64,000 nt of DNA, from positions 3,639,001 to 3,703,000 of the forward strand of contig NZ_CP089979.1 of NCBI RefSeq assembly GCF_021389935.1. Reading direction: 5' to 3'. Position numbers and translations under genes: made by a program. Below the pieces are notes generated by a model. It saw nothing but the letters and a program-made list of their open reading frames with translations. It made no database searches and had not been told where the DNA came from. The first letter of the stretch is position 1, and each line of letters begins with the position of its first letter. This DNA is from Fulvivirga ligni (GTDB taxonomy: Bacteria; Bacteroidota; Bacteroidia; Cytophagales; Cyclobacteriaceae). Shown here in pieces: positions 26,210-33,173 of this stretch.

Positions 26210-29200
26210 ATGAAGCAAATTCTACTAGGTAAAAAGACAATTTTATGTCTTTTGCTCATGCTATTTAGCTTGTATGGATGGTCCCAGTCCATATTTATAA
26301 ATGAGATACATTATGATAATGCCAGTGCAGATACCAACGAAGGTGTAGAGATAGCCGGTCCTGCCGGTACAGATCTTACGGGCTGGTCACTAGTGTTCTA
26401 TAACGGAAGTGGAGGTGCGCCGTACAGCACGCTGGCGCTTTCAGGAATTATTCCGGCTCAGGACGGTGCCTTCGGAACTATCTTCTTCAGTGAAGCTGGG
26501 GTACAAAACGGAGGGCCTGATGGTATCGCTTTGGTAGATGGTTCTTCATCTGTAATTCAGTTTTTGAGTTATGAAGGCTCTTTCACCGCAGTTGGCGGTC
26601 CGGCTGATGGCATGGAGAGTGTAGATATCATAGTTGAAGAAAGTGGCACAACTCCTGTAGACTTTTCATTGCAGCTGGCGGGAGTAGGAACAAGCTATAC
26701 AGATTTTACATGGCAAGATCCTCAAGCCAGCACTTATAATGCTGTGAATACAGGTCAGAGTTTTGGTGGAGAGCCGCCGGTAGCATCAGTGATTATTAAC
26801 GAAATTGATGCTGACACCCAAGGCACCGACATCGCTGAATTTATCGAGCTTTATGATGGTGGATTGGGAAATACTTCACTTGATGGTTTGGTAGTAGTGC
26901 TGTTTAATGGTAGCAATGACCTAAGTTATCAGGCTTATGATTTAGATGGGTATACTACAGATGCTGATGGTTATCTTGTGTTAGGAAATGCAGGAGTGAA
27001 CAACGTTTCTCTTGAATTTAATTCTAATACTTTACAAAATGGTGCTGATGCAGTAGCCTTATATGAAGCTGACGCTACTGATTTCCCTTCTGGCACGGCA
27101 GTGACATTAACAGGCCTTTTAGATGCAATTGTTTATGATACTAATGATAGCGATGATGCAGAGCTGCTAACACTGTTAAATGCAGGTGAGCCTCAGGTAA
27201 ATGAGGATGCAGCTGGTGATAAGGATGTTCATTCTTTACAACGATACACTAACGGTAGTGGAGGAGAGAGAAATACAAGTACATATGTGGCTGCATTGCC
27301 AACTCCAGGTGCTCCGAATACCAATGTTACTGAGCCTATAAATCTGGTAATCAATGAAATAGATGCTGATACGCCAGGTTCTGATCAGGAGGAGTTTATT
27401 GAATTATATGATGGTGGTGTAGGAAATACTCCGTTAGATGGTTTTGTAGTGGTATTATATAATGGAAACGGTGATGCTGTTTATAATGCTATTGACCTAT
27501 CTGGATATACTACTAACGCCGAAGGTTATTTTGTGCTTGGAAATGCTGCTGTGGTTAATGTGGATTTGGTTTTTGGAAACAATGCACTACAAAATGGAGC
27601 TGATGCCATCGCCCTTTATCAAGGTTCGGCTTCTGATTTTCCAAATGGAACTATCGTTACCACAGAAAATCTGATAGACGCCGTAGTTTACGATACAGAT
27701 GATGATGACGATGCAGAGTTATTAGTTCTGCTTAATGCTGGTGAGCCTCAGCTGAATGAAAATGAAGGTGGTGATAAGGACAATGAGTCTTTACAGCGTT
27801 TTCCTAATGGTTCTGGAGGACTTAGAAATACCAGTGCTTATAGCACAGCTTCTCCTACACCGGGAGCAGAGAATGGCGCAGTGGCACCTCCGGGAGAGTT
27901 GGTGACTATTGCAGAAGCCAGAGCGCTTGCTTTAGGTACTTCGGTAACAGTAAGAGGAATTTTTACGGCATCAGATCATTTTGGTGGTCCTGCTTATATT
28001 CAAGATAACACCGCAGGTATAGCTATCTTCGATGGTACTTTACACGGAGACATGCTTTTTAGTATTGGCGATAGCGTAGAGGTTTCTGGTGTTTTAGAAG
28101 CTTTTAATGATCAAATTCAAATTGGTACAGTGAGCAGCGTGACAGATTTCGGACCTGCTTCTTCACCAATTGTTCCTCAAGTGGTCACTTTAAGCGAGTT
28201 ATCAGCCCATCCTGGAGAACTGGTTACTGTGCTCAACACATCTTTCCCTAACCCTGGAGATATCTTATTTGGAAACTCAAATTACAACCTTACTGACGCC
28301 AGTGGCTCAGGTGAATTAAGAATAGATGCTGATGTTCAGGAGCTGGTTGGTTTTGAGCAGCCAGAAACTTGTAGTTCAATTACAGGTGTGGTAGGAAGGT
28401 TTCAGTCAATCTATCAGCTACTTCCAAGACAAACGGCAGATGTGCCATGTGCAGCTCCTTATGAGCCAGATGGTGAGGACCTGTCCATCCCAAGGTCATC
28501 TACTTTTGATGTAGCTGCCTGGAATATCGAATGGTTTGGAGACGAAGGAAATGCCCCAGCCAGCGATGCCATTCAGAAAGATAGCGTGAAAGCGATATTA
28601 TTAGCTCTTGATGCGGATATTATTGCTGTGGAAGAAATAGTTGATACAGTATTATTTGCTCAAATGATCAGCGAAATGCCTGGTTATGACTACTTCTTGT
28701 CAGATTTTGTTTCAAATCCAGGTGTTTATGATAATAGCCAGAGAGTAGGGTTTGTGTATAATACAAGTACAGTGGCTCCAGATTTCTCAGCTTCAAGAGC
28801 TCTACTTTCTACCATTCATCCTATTTACAATGGCGGAGATGACTCTTATCTGGTAGGTTACCCTGATGCTAGAGATAGATTCTGGGCTAGTGGTAGATTG
28901 CCATATATGTTAGAGGCAGATGTAACTATCGATGGCATTTCAAAAAGAATCAATATGCTGGTAGTTCATGCCAGAGCCAACAGCAGTGATGCTCAAAGTA
29001 GATATGACATGCGTAAGTATGATGTTGAAGTGCTGAAAGATTCATTAGATGCCTATTATTCAGATGTAAATCTGATCATGTTAGGTGACTATAACGACGA
29101 TCTTGATGAGACAGTGGCAGATGTGCCTACCACAGTAAGTACATATGAGGCCTACATTGCTGATACTGCCGAGTATAAGCTATTAACATTGCCTTTGAGT

Positions 29201-30169
29201 AACCAGGGCCTAAGAAGCTATGTTTTCTATACTAACGTTATTGATCATATCATAGCATCTGATGAAGCTGCAGAATATTTCCTAGAAGGATCAGCTAGAA
29301 TTGGATATCAGTTCTATGACAGCGATTATGCTTACAATACTTCTGATCACTTACCAGTGACGGCTCGTTTTCAATTTACTGAAGAGATTACTTCAAATGA
29401 CTTTACCGCAGTTTCAGTAGCCAGTTTCAATCAAGGGAAAAGAGCGAATGGCTGGCCTGTTTCTTATATCAGAAGTGATCCAAACAAGGCTTTAGGTCTT
29501 CCTCTTGAGAATTATTACTACAATTTCGTAAGTCTTGGTTTTGGCGGTGAAATTGTGCTGGAATTAGATAATTACATGTATGACCTTGAAGGTGATGAAT
29601 TCAGAGTTTACGAAAGTAGCTTTGGTCCATTAGAGCTTCCATGTTTCATCTACCCAGAAAAAGCAGAAGTATTTGTTTCTGAAAACGGAATAGATTTCGT
29701 GAGCGTAGGTACTACCTGCCAGAATGGTGATTTTGATATGGCAGGAAGTGGCCTGGAAAGAGCTAAGTATATAAAAGTGAAAGATGCCACCAAAAAGAGC
29801 ATGTTTTTCGGTCTAGCCGATGGTTATGATTTAGACGGAATTTATAATCTACATCAGGCAGCTAATGCACGAACCATTACAGATCATCAAAATTATGTTC
29901 CTAATGAGGATGGTGATGTTGAAGTAAATGTTTATCCAAACCCTTTTAGCGCTGAATTGAACATTGACGTAAGCAGCATTGAAAGCCAGGAGGTAGAGAT
30001 GACCGTAACCGACATCACAGGCCGTCAGGTAATTGCTCGCGATATAAAGATTGATGCTGGAAATTCTTCTTTAAAATTGAACTTAGAGGAACTACCAAAA
30101 GGTGTTTATATCCTTCGCTTAAACGGAGAAGAAGAGATTCTTAAAAGAACGGTTGTAAAAGATCGTTAA
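26210..30169 (+). CDS. Secreted multi-domain lamin-tail / endonuclease-exonuclease-phosphatase protein with T9SS sorting domain
   Basis: A 1319-residue exported protein. After a signal peptide (ending GWSQ) come three lamin-tail-type beta domains: one diverged (about 24-190) and two closely similar tandem copies (about 195-375 and 380-560), sharing the INEIDAD, EFIELYDGG, LQNGADA and LLNAGEPQ blocks. A DUF5689/OB-like domain follows (about 565-760), then an EEP-type nuclease/phosphatase domain (about 765-1060) with FDVAAWNIEWFG, VEEI and the C-terminal SDHLPV motif, a carbohydrate-binding-like region, and a C-terminal type IX sorting domain starting at NVYPNPF (about 1242). It is probably a surface-bound or released DNase or phosphoesterase used for scavenging DNA or phosphate. 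It has its own terminator. Confidence 0.9.
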   Translation: MKQILLGKKTILCLLLMLFSLYGWSQSIFINEIHYDNASADTNEGVEIAGPAGTDLTGWSLVFYNGSGGAPYSTLALSGIIPAQDGAFGTIFFSEAGVQNGGPDGIALVDGSSSVIQFLSYEGSFTAVGGPADGMESVDIIVEESGTTPVDFSLQLAGVGTSYTDFTWQDPQASTYNAVNTGQSFGGEPPVASVIINEIDADTQGTDIAEFIELYDGGLGNTSLDGLVVVLFNGSNDLSYQAYDLDGYTTDADGYLVLGNAGVNNVSLEFNSNTLQNGADAVALYEADATDFPSGTAVTLTGLLDAIVYDTNDSDDAELLTLLNAGEPQVNEDAAGDKDVHSLQRYTNGSGGERNTSTYVAALPTPGAPNTNVTEPINLVINEIDADTPGSDQEEFIELYDGGVGNTPLDGFVVVLYNGNGDAVYNAIDLSGYTTNAEGYFVLGNAAVVNVDLVFGNNALQNGADAIALYQGSASDFPNGTIVTTENLIDAVVYDTDDDDDAELLVLLNAGEPQLNENEGGDKDNESLQRFPNGSGGLRNTSAYSTASPTPGAENGAVAPPGELVTIAEARALALGTSVTVRGIFTASDHFGGPAYIQDNTAGIAIFDGTLHGDMLFSIGDSVEVSGVLEAFNDQIQIGTVSSVTDFGPASSPIVPQVVTLSELSAHPGELVTVLNTSFPNPGDILFGNSNYNLTDASGSGELRIDADVQELVGFEQPETCSSITGVVGRFQSIYQLLPRQTADVPCAAPYEPDGEDLSIPRSSTFDVAAWNIEWFGDEGNAPASDAIQKDSVKAILLALDADIIAVEEIVDTVLFAQMISEMPGYDYFLSDFVSNPGVYDNSQRVGFVYNTSTVAPDFSASRALLSTIHPIYNGGDDSYLVGYPDARDRFWASGRLPYMLEADVTIDGISKRINMLVVHARANSSDAQSRYDMRKYDVEVLKDSLDAYYSDVNLIMLGDYNDDLDETVADVPTTVSTYEAYIADTAEYKLLTLPLSNQGLRSYVFYTNVIDHIIASDEAAEYFLEGSARIGYQFYDSDYAYNTSDHLPVTARFQFTEEITSNDFTAVSVASFNQGKRANGWPVSYIRSDPNKALGLPLENYYYNFVSLGFGGEIVLELDNYMYDLEGDEFRVYESSFGPLELPCFIYPEKAEVFVSENGIDFVSVGTTCQNGDFDMAGSGLERAKYIKVKDATKKSMFFGLADGYDLDGIYNLHQAANARTITDHQNYVPNEDGDVEVNVYPNPFSAELNIDVSSIESQEVEMTVTDITGRQVIARDIKIDAGNSSLKLNLEELPKGVYILRLNGEEEILKRTVVKDR

Positions 30170-30189
30170 TAAGAAATATGCATAATATG

Positions 30190-30219
30190 AAAGCCCAAGC
30201 GAGAGTTTGGGCTTTTTTT
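30190..30219 (+). terminator. Rho-independent terminator of the secreted nuclease gene
   Basis: Arms AAAGCCCAA (30190-30198) and TTGGGCTTT (30207-30215) form a nine-pair stem followed by T residues. It lies 20 bases after the stop codon. Confidence 0.88.
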
Positions 30220-30222
30220 ATT

Positions 30223-30301
30223 CACCTCAGCCAACCCTCTCCTCAGGTAGAGGACTTTTTTACTCCCTTCTCCTTTGAGGAGAAGGGCTGGGGATGAGGT
30301 G
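30223..30301. repeat. Dispersed palindromic repeat, family A copy 2
   Basis: CACCTCA (30223-30229) and TGAGGTG (30295-30301) are perfect inverted ends. Between them are CCCTCTCCTC and CCCTTCTCC-N6-GGAGAAGGG arms. The right half, from GGAGAAGGGC to the end, is almost the same as in copy 1 at 8759-8840 (one base differs in the GGCYGGGGATGAGGTG segment). It sits directly after a terminator, as copy 1 sits between convergent stops. Confidence 0.8.
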
Positions 30302-30319
30302 ATCTTATCCTCCATTTGT

Positions 30320-30400
30320 AACGAGGATTTGTAGAGCCTGGCATTTGTAATGAGATACAGTTTCTTCTATCATAGCCGTCGTAGGTGCCGCCATCTACGA
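30320..30400 (+). repeat. Hairpin repeat, family B copy 1
   Basis: Two parts. A 33-base core at 30320-30352 recurs inverted at 31930-31962 with one mismatch and direct at 31548-31580 with about 70 percent identity. A hairpin follows, TCGTAGGTG (30379-30387) with CATCTACGA (30392-30400) and a four-base loop. The same hairpin in the same orientation accompanies the other two copies. This stretch and family A fill the 253 bases between two genes. Confidence 0.8.
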
Positions 30401-30422
30401 ACTATAAGCATCTAAAAGACTT

Positions 30423-31037
30423 CTATGAGTTCATAATTATACTGTCCAAACCTTTTTTCAATGCTTCATCACGACCATAAATGGCTTGACCCTCAGCTCT
30501 GAAGATATCAATGACTTCAATTCCTAATACCTCCAGAAAGAATTTTAGGTAGTTGGTTGTAAAATCATAATCCTTAAGCTTTCCCTCTGAATAAACACCG
30601 CCAGAGGAGGTCACTATGTAGGCTTGCTTGCCGGTGAGGAGGCCAGTGGGTAGGAGGCTGTCATCTTTGTACTCATATTTAAAGGTGAGACCTGCTCTGG
30701 TTATCTGATCGAAATAAGCCTTTAGGGTAGAAGGTATGTTCCAATTATACATAGGCGCTTCTACTACTAAAATATCCGACTTCAATATGTCACCGATTAA
30801 TTTATCCGAAATGCTAATTTCCGCATGTTGTGTCTCTGTTCTTTGTTCAGGCGGAGTGAAGAATACTGAAATATGTTCATCGGTCAAATGAGGGATGTCG
30901 ATCTTGGTAAGATCATGCTCAATAATGACATTTTCAGAATCCTGATTTTTAAAATTTTGAATTACTTTTCTACCTAAAATTCTACTGATAGATGTCTCTT
31001 TCTTTGGACTTGAAATGATATGCAATATTTGTTTCAT
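30423..31037 (-). CDS. azoR: FMN-dependent NADH-azoreductase
   Basis: A 204-residue flavodoxin-fold protein of the AzoR family. It has the N-terminal IISSPKKETSISR phosphate-binding loop, the PMYNWNIPSTLKAYFDQITRAG block that binds FMN, and TSSGGVY near residue 145. Members reduce quinones and azo compounds with NADH and protect against electrophile stress. The gene is divergent from an HxlR-type regulator, and the gap between them carries repeated TAGTA/TACTA half-sites, so induction by quinone or diamide-like stress through that regulator is likely. Confidence 0.92.
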   Translation of the reverse strand: MKQILHIISSPKKETSISRILGRKVIQNFKNQDSENVIIEHDLTKIDIPHLTDEHISVFFTPPEQRTETQHAEISISDKLIGDILKSDILVVEAPMYNWNIPSTLKAYFDQITRAGLTFKYEYKDDSLLPTGLLTGKQAYIVTSSGGVYSEGKLKDYDFTTNYLKFFLEVLGIEVIDIFRAEGQAIYGRDEALKKGLDSIIMNS

Positions 31038-31095
31038 CTTTTTAATAAGTTATAGATTCATATCGCAAAATTATTTATTTTAGCTATACATTATA

Positions 31096-31136
31096 TAGTA
31101 GTTACTATTTGGTTAGTACTGACTTTTGGGTTAGTA
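31096..31136. promoter_or_regulatory. Operator cluster for the HxlR regulator
   Basis: Four half-sites lie in the azoR/hxlR gap: TAGTA (31096-31100), TACTA (31103-31107), TAGTA (31114-31118) and TAGTA (31131-31135). The first two form TAGTA-GT-TACTA, and the second and third form TACTA-N6-TAGTA. The TTACTATTTGGTTAGTA stretch resembles the TACTATTTGTAAGTA-type box that I recall for B. subtilis YodB, an HxlR-family repressor of an azoreductase gene. Confidence 0.6.
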
Positions 31137-31157
31137 GGTAATTGAAAATTAGTGGAT

Positions 31158-31517
31158 ATGAAAGATAAAGAAACTGCATTTTACCAATCCCAGTGTGTGG
31201 ATAATTTATTAGCCACGGAAGATGCTTTGTACGTCCTGTCAGGAAGATGGACCATCAGAGTTATGATTGCAATACAGAGTGGTTATACCAGATTTAATGT
31301 AATTCAGCGAACTGTGAAAGGTATTTCTGCCAGAGTATTATCAAATGAATTGAAAAAGTTGGAAGAAAACCATCTTGTTGAAAGGACCGTTTTTTCCGAC
31401 CAGATTCCTGTTATAGTTGAATACCTCCCCACCGAGTATAGTCATACACTGAAAGAAGTGATTGGAGCATTAGTAGAGTGGGGTATAAATCACAAAAGAA
31501 AAATCACAGAGGATTAA
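31158..31517 (+). CDS. HxlR-family (DUF24) transcriptional regulator
   Basis: A 119-residue winged-helix regulator. The HxlR pattern is clear: LSGRWTIRVMIAI, then ISARVLSNELKKLEENHLVERTV, then the wing VEYLPTEYSHTLKEV. One cysteine (in QSQCVDN, near residue 11) sits at the place used as redox sensor in YodB/HypR-type proteins. I use ATG 31158; an in-frame GTG lies two codons upstream. It is divergent from azoR and probably represses it until oxidised or alkylated at this cysteine. Confidence 0.88.
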   Translation: MKDKETAFYQSQCVDNLLATEDALYVLSGRWTIRVMIAIQSGYTRFNVIQRTVKGISARVLSNELKKLEENHLVERTVFSDQIPVIVEYLPTEYSHTLKEVIGALVEWGINHKRKITED

Positions 31518-31547
31518 GTTTGAGCCCATCTATAATCCTCCGTACAT

Positions 31548-31628
31548 AACGAATATTTCTAGGCACAAGCATTTATAATCTGCCTCAGTCCTAAATCACC
31601 CGCCTTCGTAGGTGTCTCCACCTACGAA
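31548..31628 (+). repeat. Hairpin repeat, family B copy 2
   Basis: The diverged core (31548-31580) is followed by a perfect ten-pair hairpin, TTCGTAGGTG (31605-31614) and CACCTACGAA (31619-31628), loop TCTC. Where copies 1 and 3 have a G-T pair in the stem this copy has G-C, a compensatory change. It begins the 521-base gene-free stretch 31518-32038, which is filled by repeats. Confidence 0.8.
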
Positions 31629-31736
31629 ACTGAAGGCTGTTCCACGAATATTTCTATTGATATACAGCGATCTTACATCTCAAAATCACACTCAGTGTAC
31701 ATCTAGAGGTGAATTTGGTTAGTTATAAATAAAAAC

Positions 31737-31892
31737 TCTTGCTGCCCAGTCGTGCGGTGAAAGAATACTGAAAATCAGATTTAGCTCAAGTCCTTAGTGG
31801 TAGTTACGATCTATGAAATGCTCCAGTTCTCGGAAGACCTTGCAGCAAGAAAGACTTTTTTGTTACTTTTTTGGTCGATTGCAAAAAAGTAA
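31737..31892. repeat. Composite inverted-repeat element in the gene-free stretch
   Basis: TCTTGCTGC (31737-31745) and GCAGCAAGA (31842-31850) are perfect nine-base inverted repeats 96 bases apart. Right behind them TTACTTTTTT (31863-31872) and AAAAAAGTAA (31883-31892) form a ten-pair hairpin. There is no coding frame that looks real. It resembles a small non-autonomous mobile remnant. Confidence 0.55.
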
Positions 31893-31929
31893 AGGAACTG
31901 TTGCTATGGAATGTCGAAATTGATAATCG

Positions 31930-32016
31930 CATTACAAATGCTAGGCTCTACAAATCCTCGTTAAAAACAAGGATTAGGACAGTCTATTTAGCCATCGTTG
32001 GTGTCTCCATCAACGA
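31930..32016 (+). repeat. Hairpin repeat, family B copy 3 (core inverted)
   Basis: The 33-base core at 31930-31962 is the reverse complement of the core of copy 1 with a single mismatch. The hairpin TCGTTGGTG (31995-32003) / CATCAACGA (32008-32016) lies in the same orientation as in copies 1 and 2, so only the core has been turned round. One stem pair is T-A where copies 1 and 2 have A-T, which keeps the stem paired. It ends 22 bases before the anti-sigma-like gene. Confidence 0.8.
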
Positions 32017-32038
32017 AACTACAAGCCCATTCCAAACC

Positions 32039-32575
32039 TCACCTCCCCGAAACCAGCAACACATTCAAATCTCCATTCTCCTTCATGTTGATGCTGGTGT
32101 TCTCCTTTTCAGTATAGCTTGTCTGTGTGATGGGAGATTCTTTTTCTATGTAAACGGCCTTTTCTTTATACACCACTCTGGTCAAGAATACCGTATCAGG
32201 CTTTTCATAAATAGTTAAAGTATCAATTCTGCCCGGAAGTTGTACAACCCTCTCTGGTGTTTGTATCACTGTTTCATTCTGTGCTCCCAGCCAATAGCAT
32301 AGTCCACTACAAAGTAAAATGATCAAAGAAGCGGCGTAACCAGATACCTTGAAAGATCTGGAATGCTTCTCGCTCAAGTGTTGATGCAGGTTGGGGAGTG
32401 TATTTTCTCTGGGGCTTAATCTCCTGTTGGCATCTTCAGAACTCAGGACTTTCCTTATAGATTGATACTCTTCTTCACTTTCTATAAAATGGGAAACCAA
32501 AATGCGCTCAGATTCAGATAGATGTGAGTAATCTTTGGTTTTTAATAATTCTTCAAACTTCTCGTAGCTTACCAT
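32039..32575 (-). CDS. Anti-sigma-factor-like membrane protein
   Basis: About 178 residues from ATG 32575. A longer frame back to 32650 would overlap the sigma gene and adds a sequence without family character. The N-terminal part (about 1-75) is acidic and helical, a membrane span lies at about residues 82-102 (GYAASLIILLCSGLCYWLG), and the C-terminal part is polar. This is the layout of anti-sigma factors that hold an ECF sigma factor at the membrane. It follows the sigma gene after ten bases. There is no zinc-finger motif of the ZAS type, so the assignment rests on layout and position. Confidence 0.65.
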   Translation of the reverse strand: MVSYEKFEELLKTKDYSHLSESERILVSHFIESEEEYQSIRKVLSSEDANRRLSPRENTLPNLHQHLSEKHSRSFKVSGYAASLIILLCSGLCYWLGAQNETVIQTPERVVQLPGRIDTLTIYEKPDTVFLTRVVYKEKAVYIEKESPITQTSYTEKENTSINMKENGDLNVLLVSGR

Positions 32576-32585
32576 CTCTTCTATT

Positions 32586-33170
32586 TTAATAATCTCCTTC
32601 GTCAATTTCTTTAAACTGCTTGAGCTGTGAGGCCAGGTTTTTCTTAGCATGGAATAACCTTGATTTTACTGTGCCTTCCGAGCAACTCATAATCTCTGCT
32701 ATGTCTTTGATAGGCATGTTTTCATAATATCTAAGTACAAATACGCTCTGATGATCTCCGCTGATATTGTTCATGGCATTTTTTAAAGCGTTCTCCAATT
32801 CATTCGGGTCAATCTGCTTTTCTGAGCTTACGATCATGGTATGAGAATCTATTTGATCGATAGAATCTAACTGTAGCTTTTCATGCTTTCGGTAATGGTT
32901 TTTACACATGTTATGGGCTATGGAATAGAGCCAGGTGCTAAACCGTCTGGAGGTATCGAATTGATAGGCTTTGTCAATAAGTTTTACAAATAGGTCATGA
33001 AGAGAGTCTTGCGCTAGTTCTTCATCTTTCCATAGCATCTTGAAAAAGTAGGAGAGCAGCTTTGTGCTATATCTATGATAGAGTTCTGACAACGCATCAT
33101 GGTCCCCCTTTTGAAGAAGGACCATGAGCTGCTCGTCTGTTTTCTTTTTATAGTTTGTAAATAGTTTCAA
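32586..33170 (-). CDS. ECF-type RNA polymerase sigma-70 factor
   Basis: A 194-residue group 4 sigma factor. Region 2 spans about 25-95 with the -10 recognition helix FDTSRRFSTWLYSIAHNMCKNH (named here by its FSTWLYSIAHN core). Region 4 spans about 135-185 with IKDIAEIMSCSEGTVKSRLFHAK. The start is a TTG four bases after the stop of the SUMF1-domain gene, so the three genes SUMF1, sigma and anti-sigma-like are read as one operon. Confidence 0.92.
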   Translation of the reverse strand: MKLFTNYKKKTDEQLMVLLQKGDHDALSELYHRYSTKLLSYFFKMLWKDEELAQDSLHDLFVKLIDKAYQFDTSRRFSTWLYSIAHNMCKNHYRKHEKLQLDSIDQIDSHTMIVSSEKQIDPNELENALKNAMNNISGDHQSVFVLRYYENMPIKDIAEIMSCSEGTVKSRLFHAKKNLASQLKQFKEIDEGDY

Positions 33171-33173
33171 AGT

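Noticed and set aside
31871-32218. A 115-codon plus-strand open frame.
   Set aside because: It begins in the repeat region and then runs antisense through the anti-sigma-like gene; the sequence is low-complexity and not protein-like.
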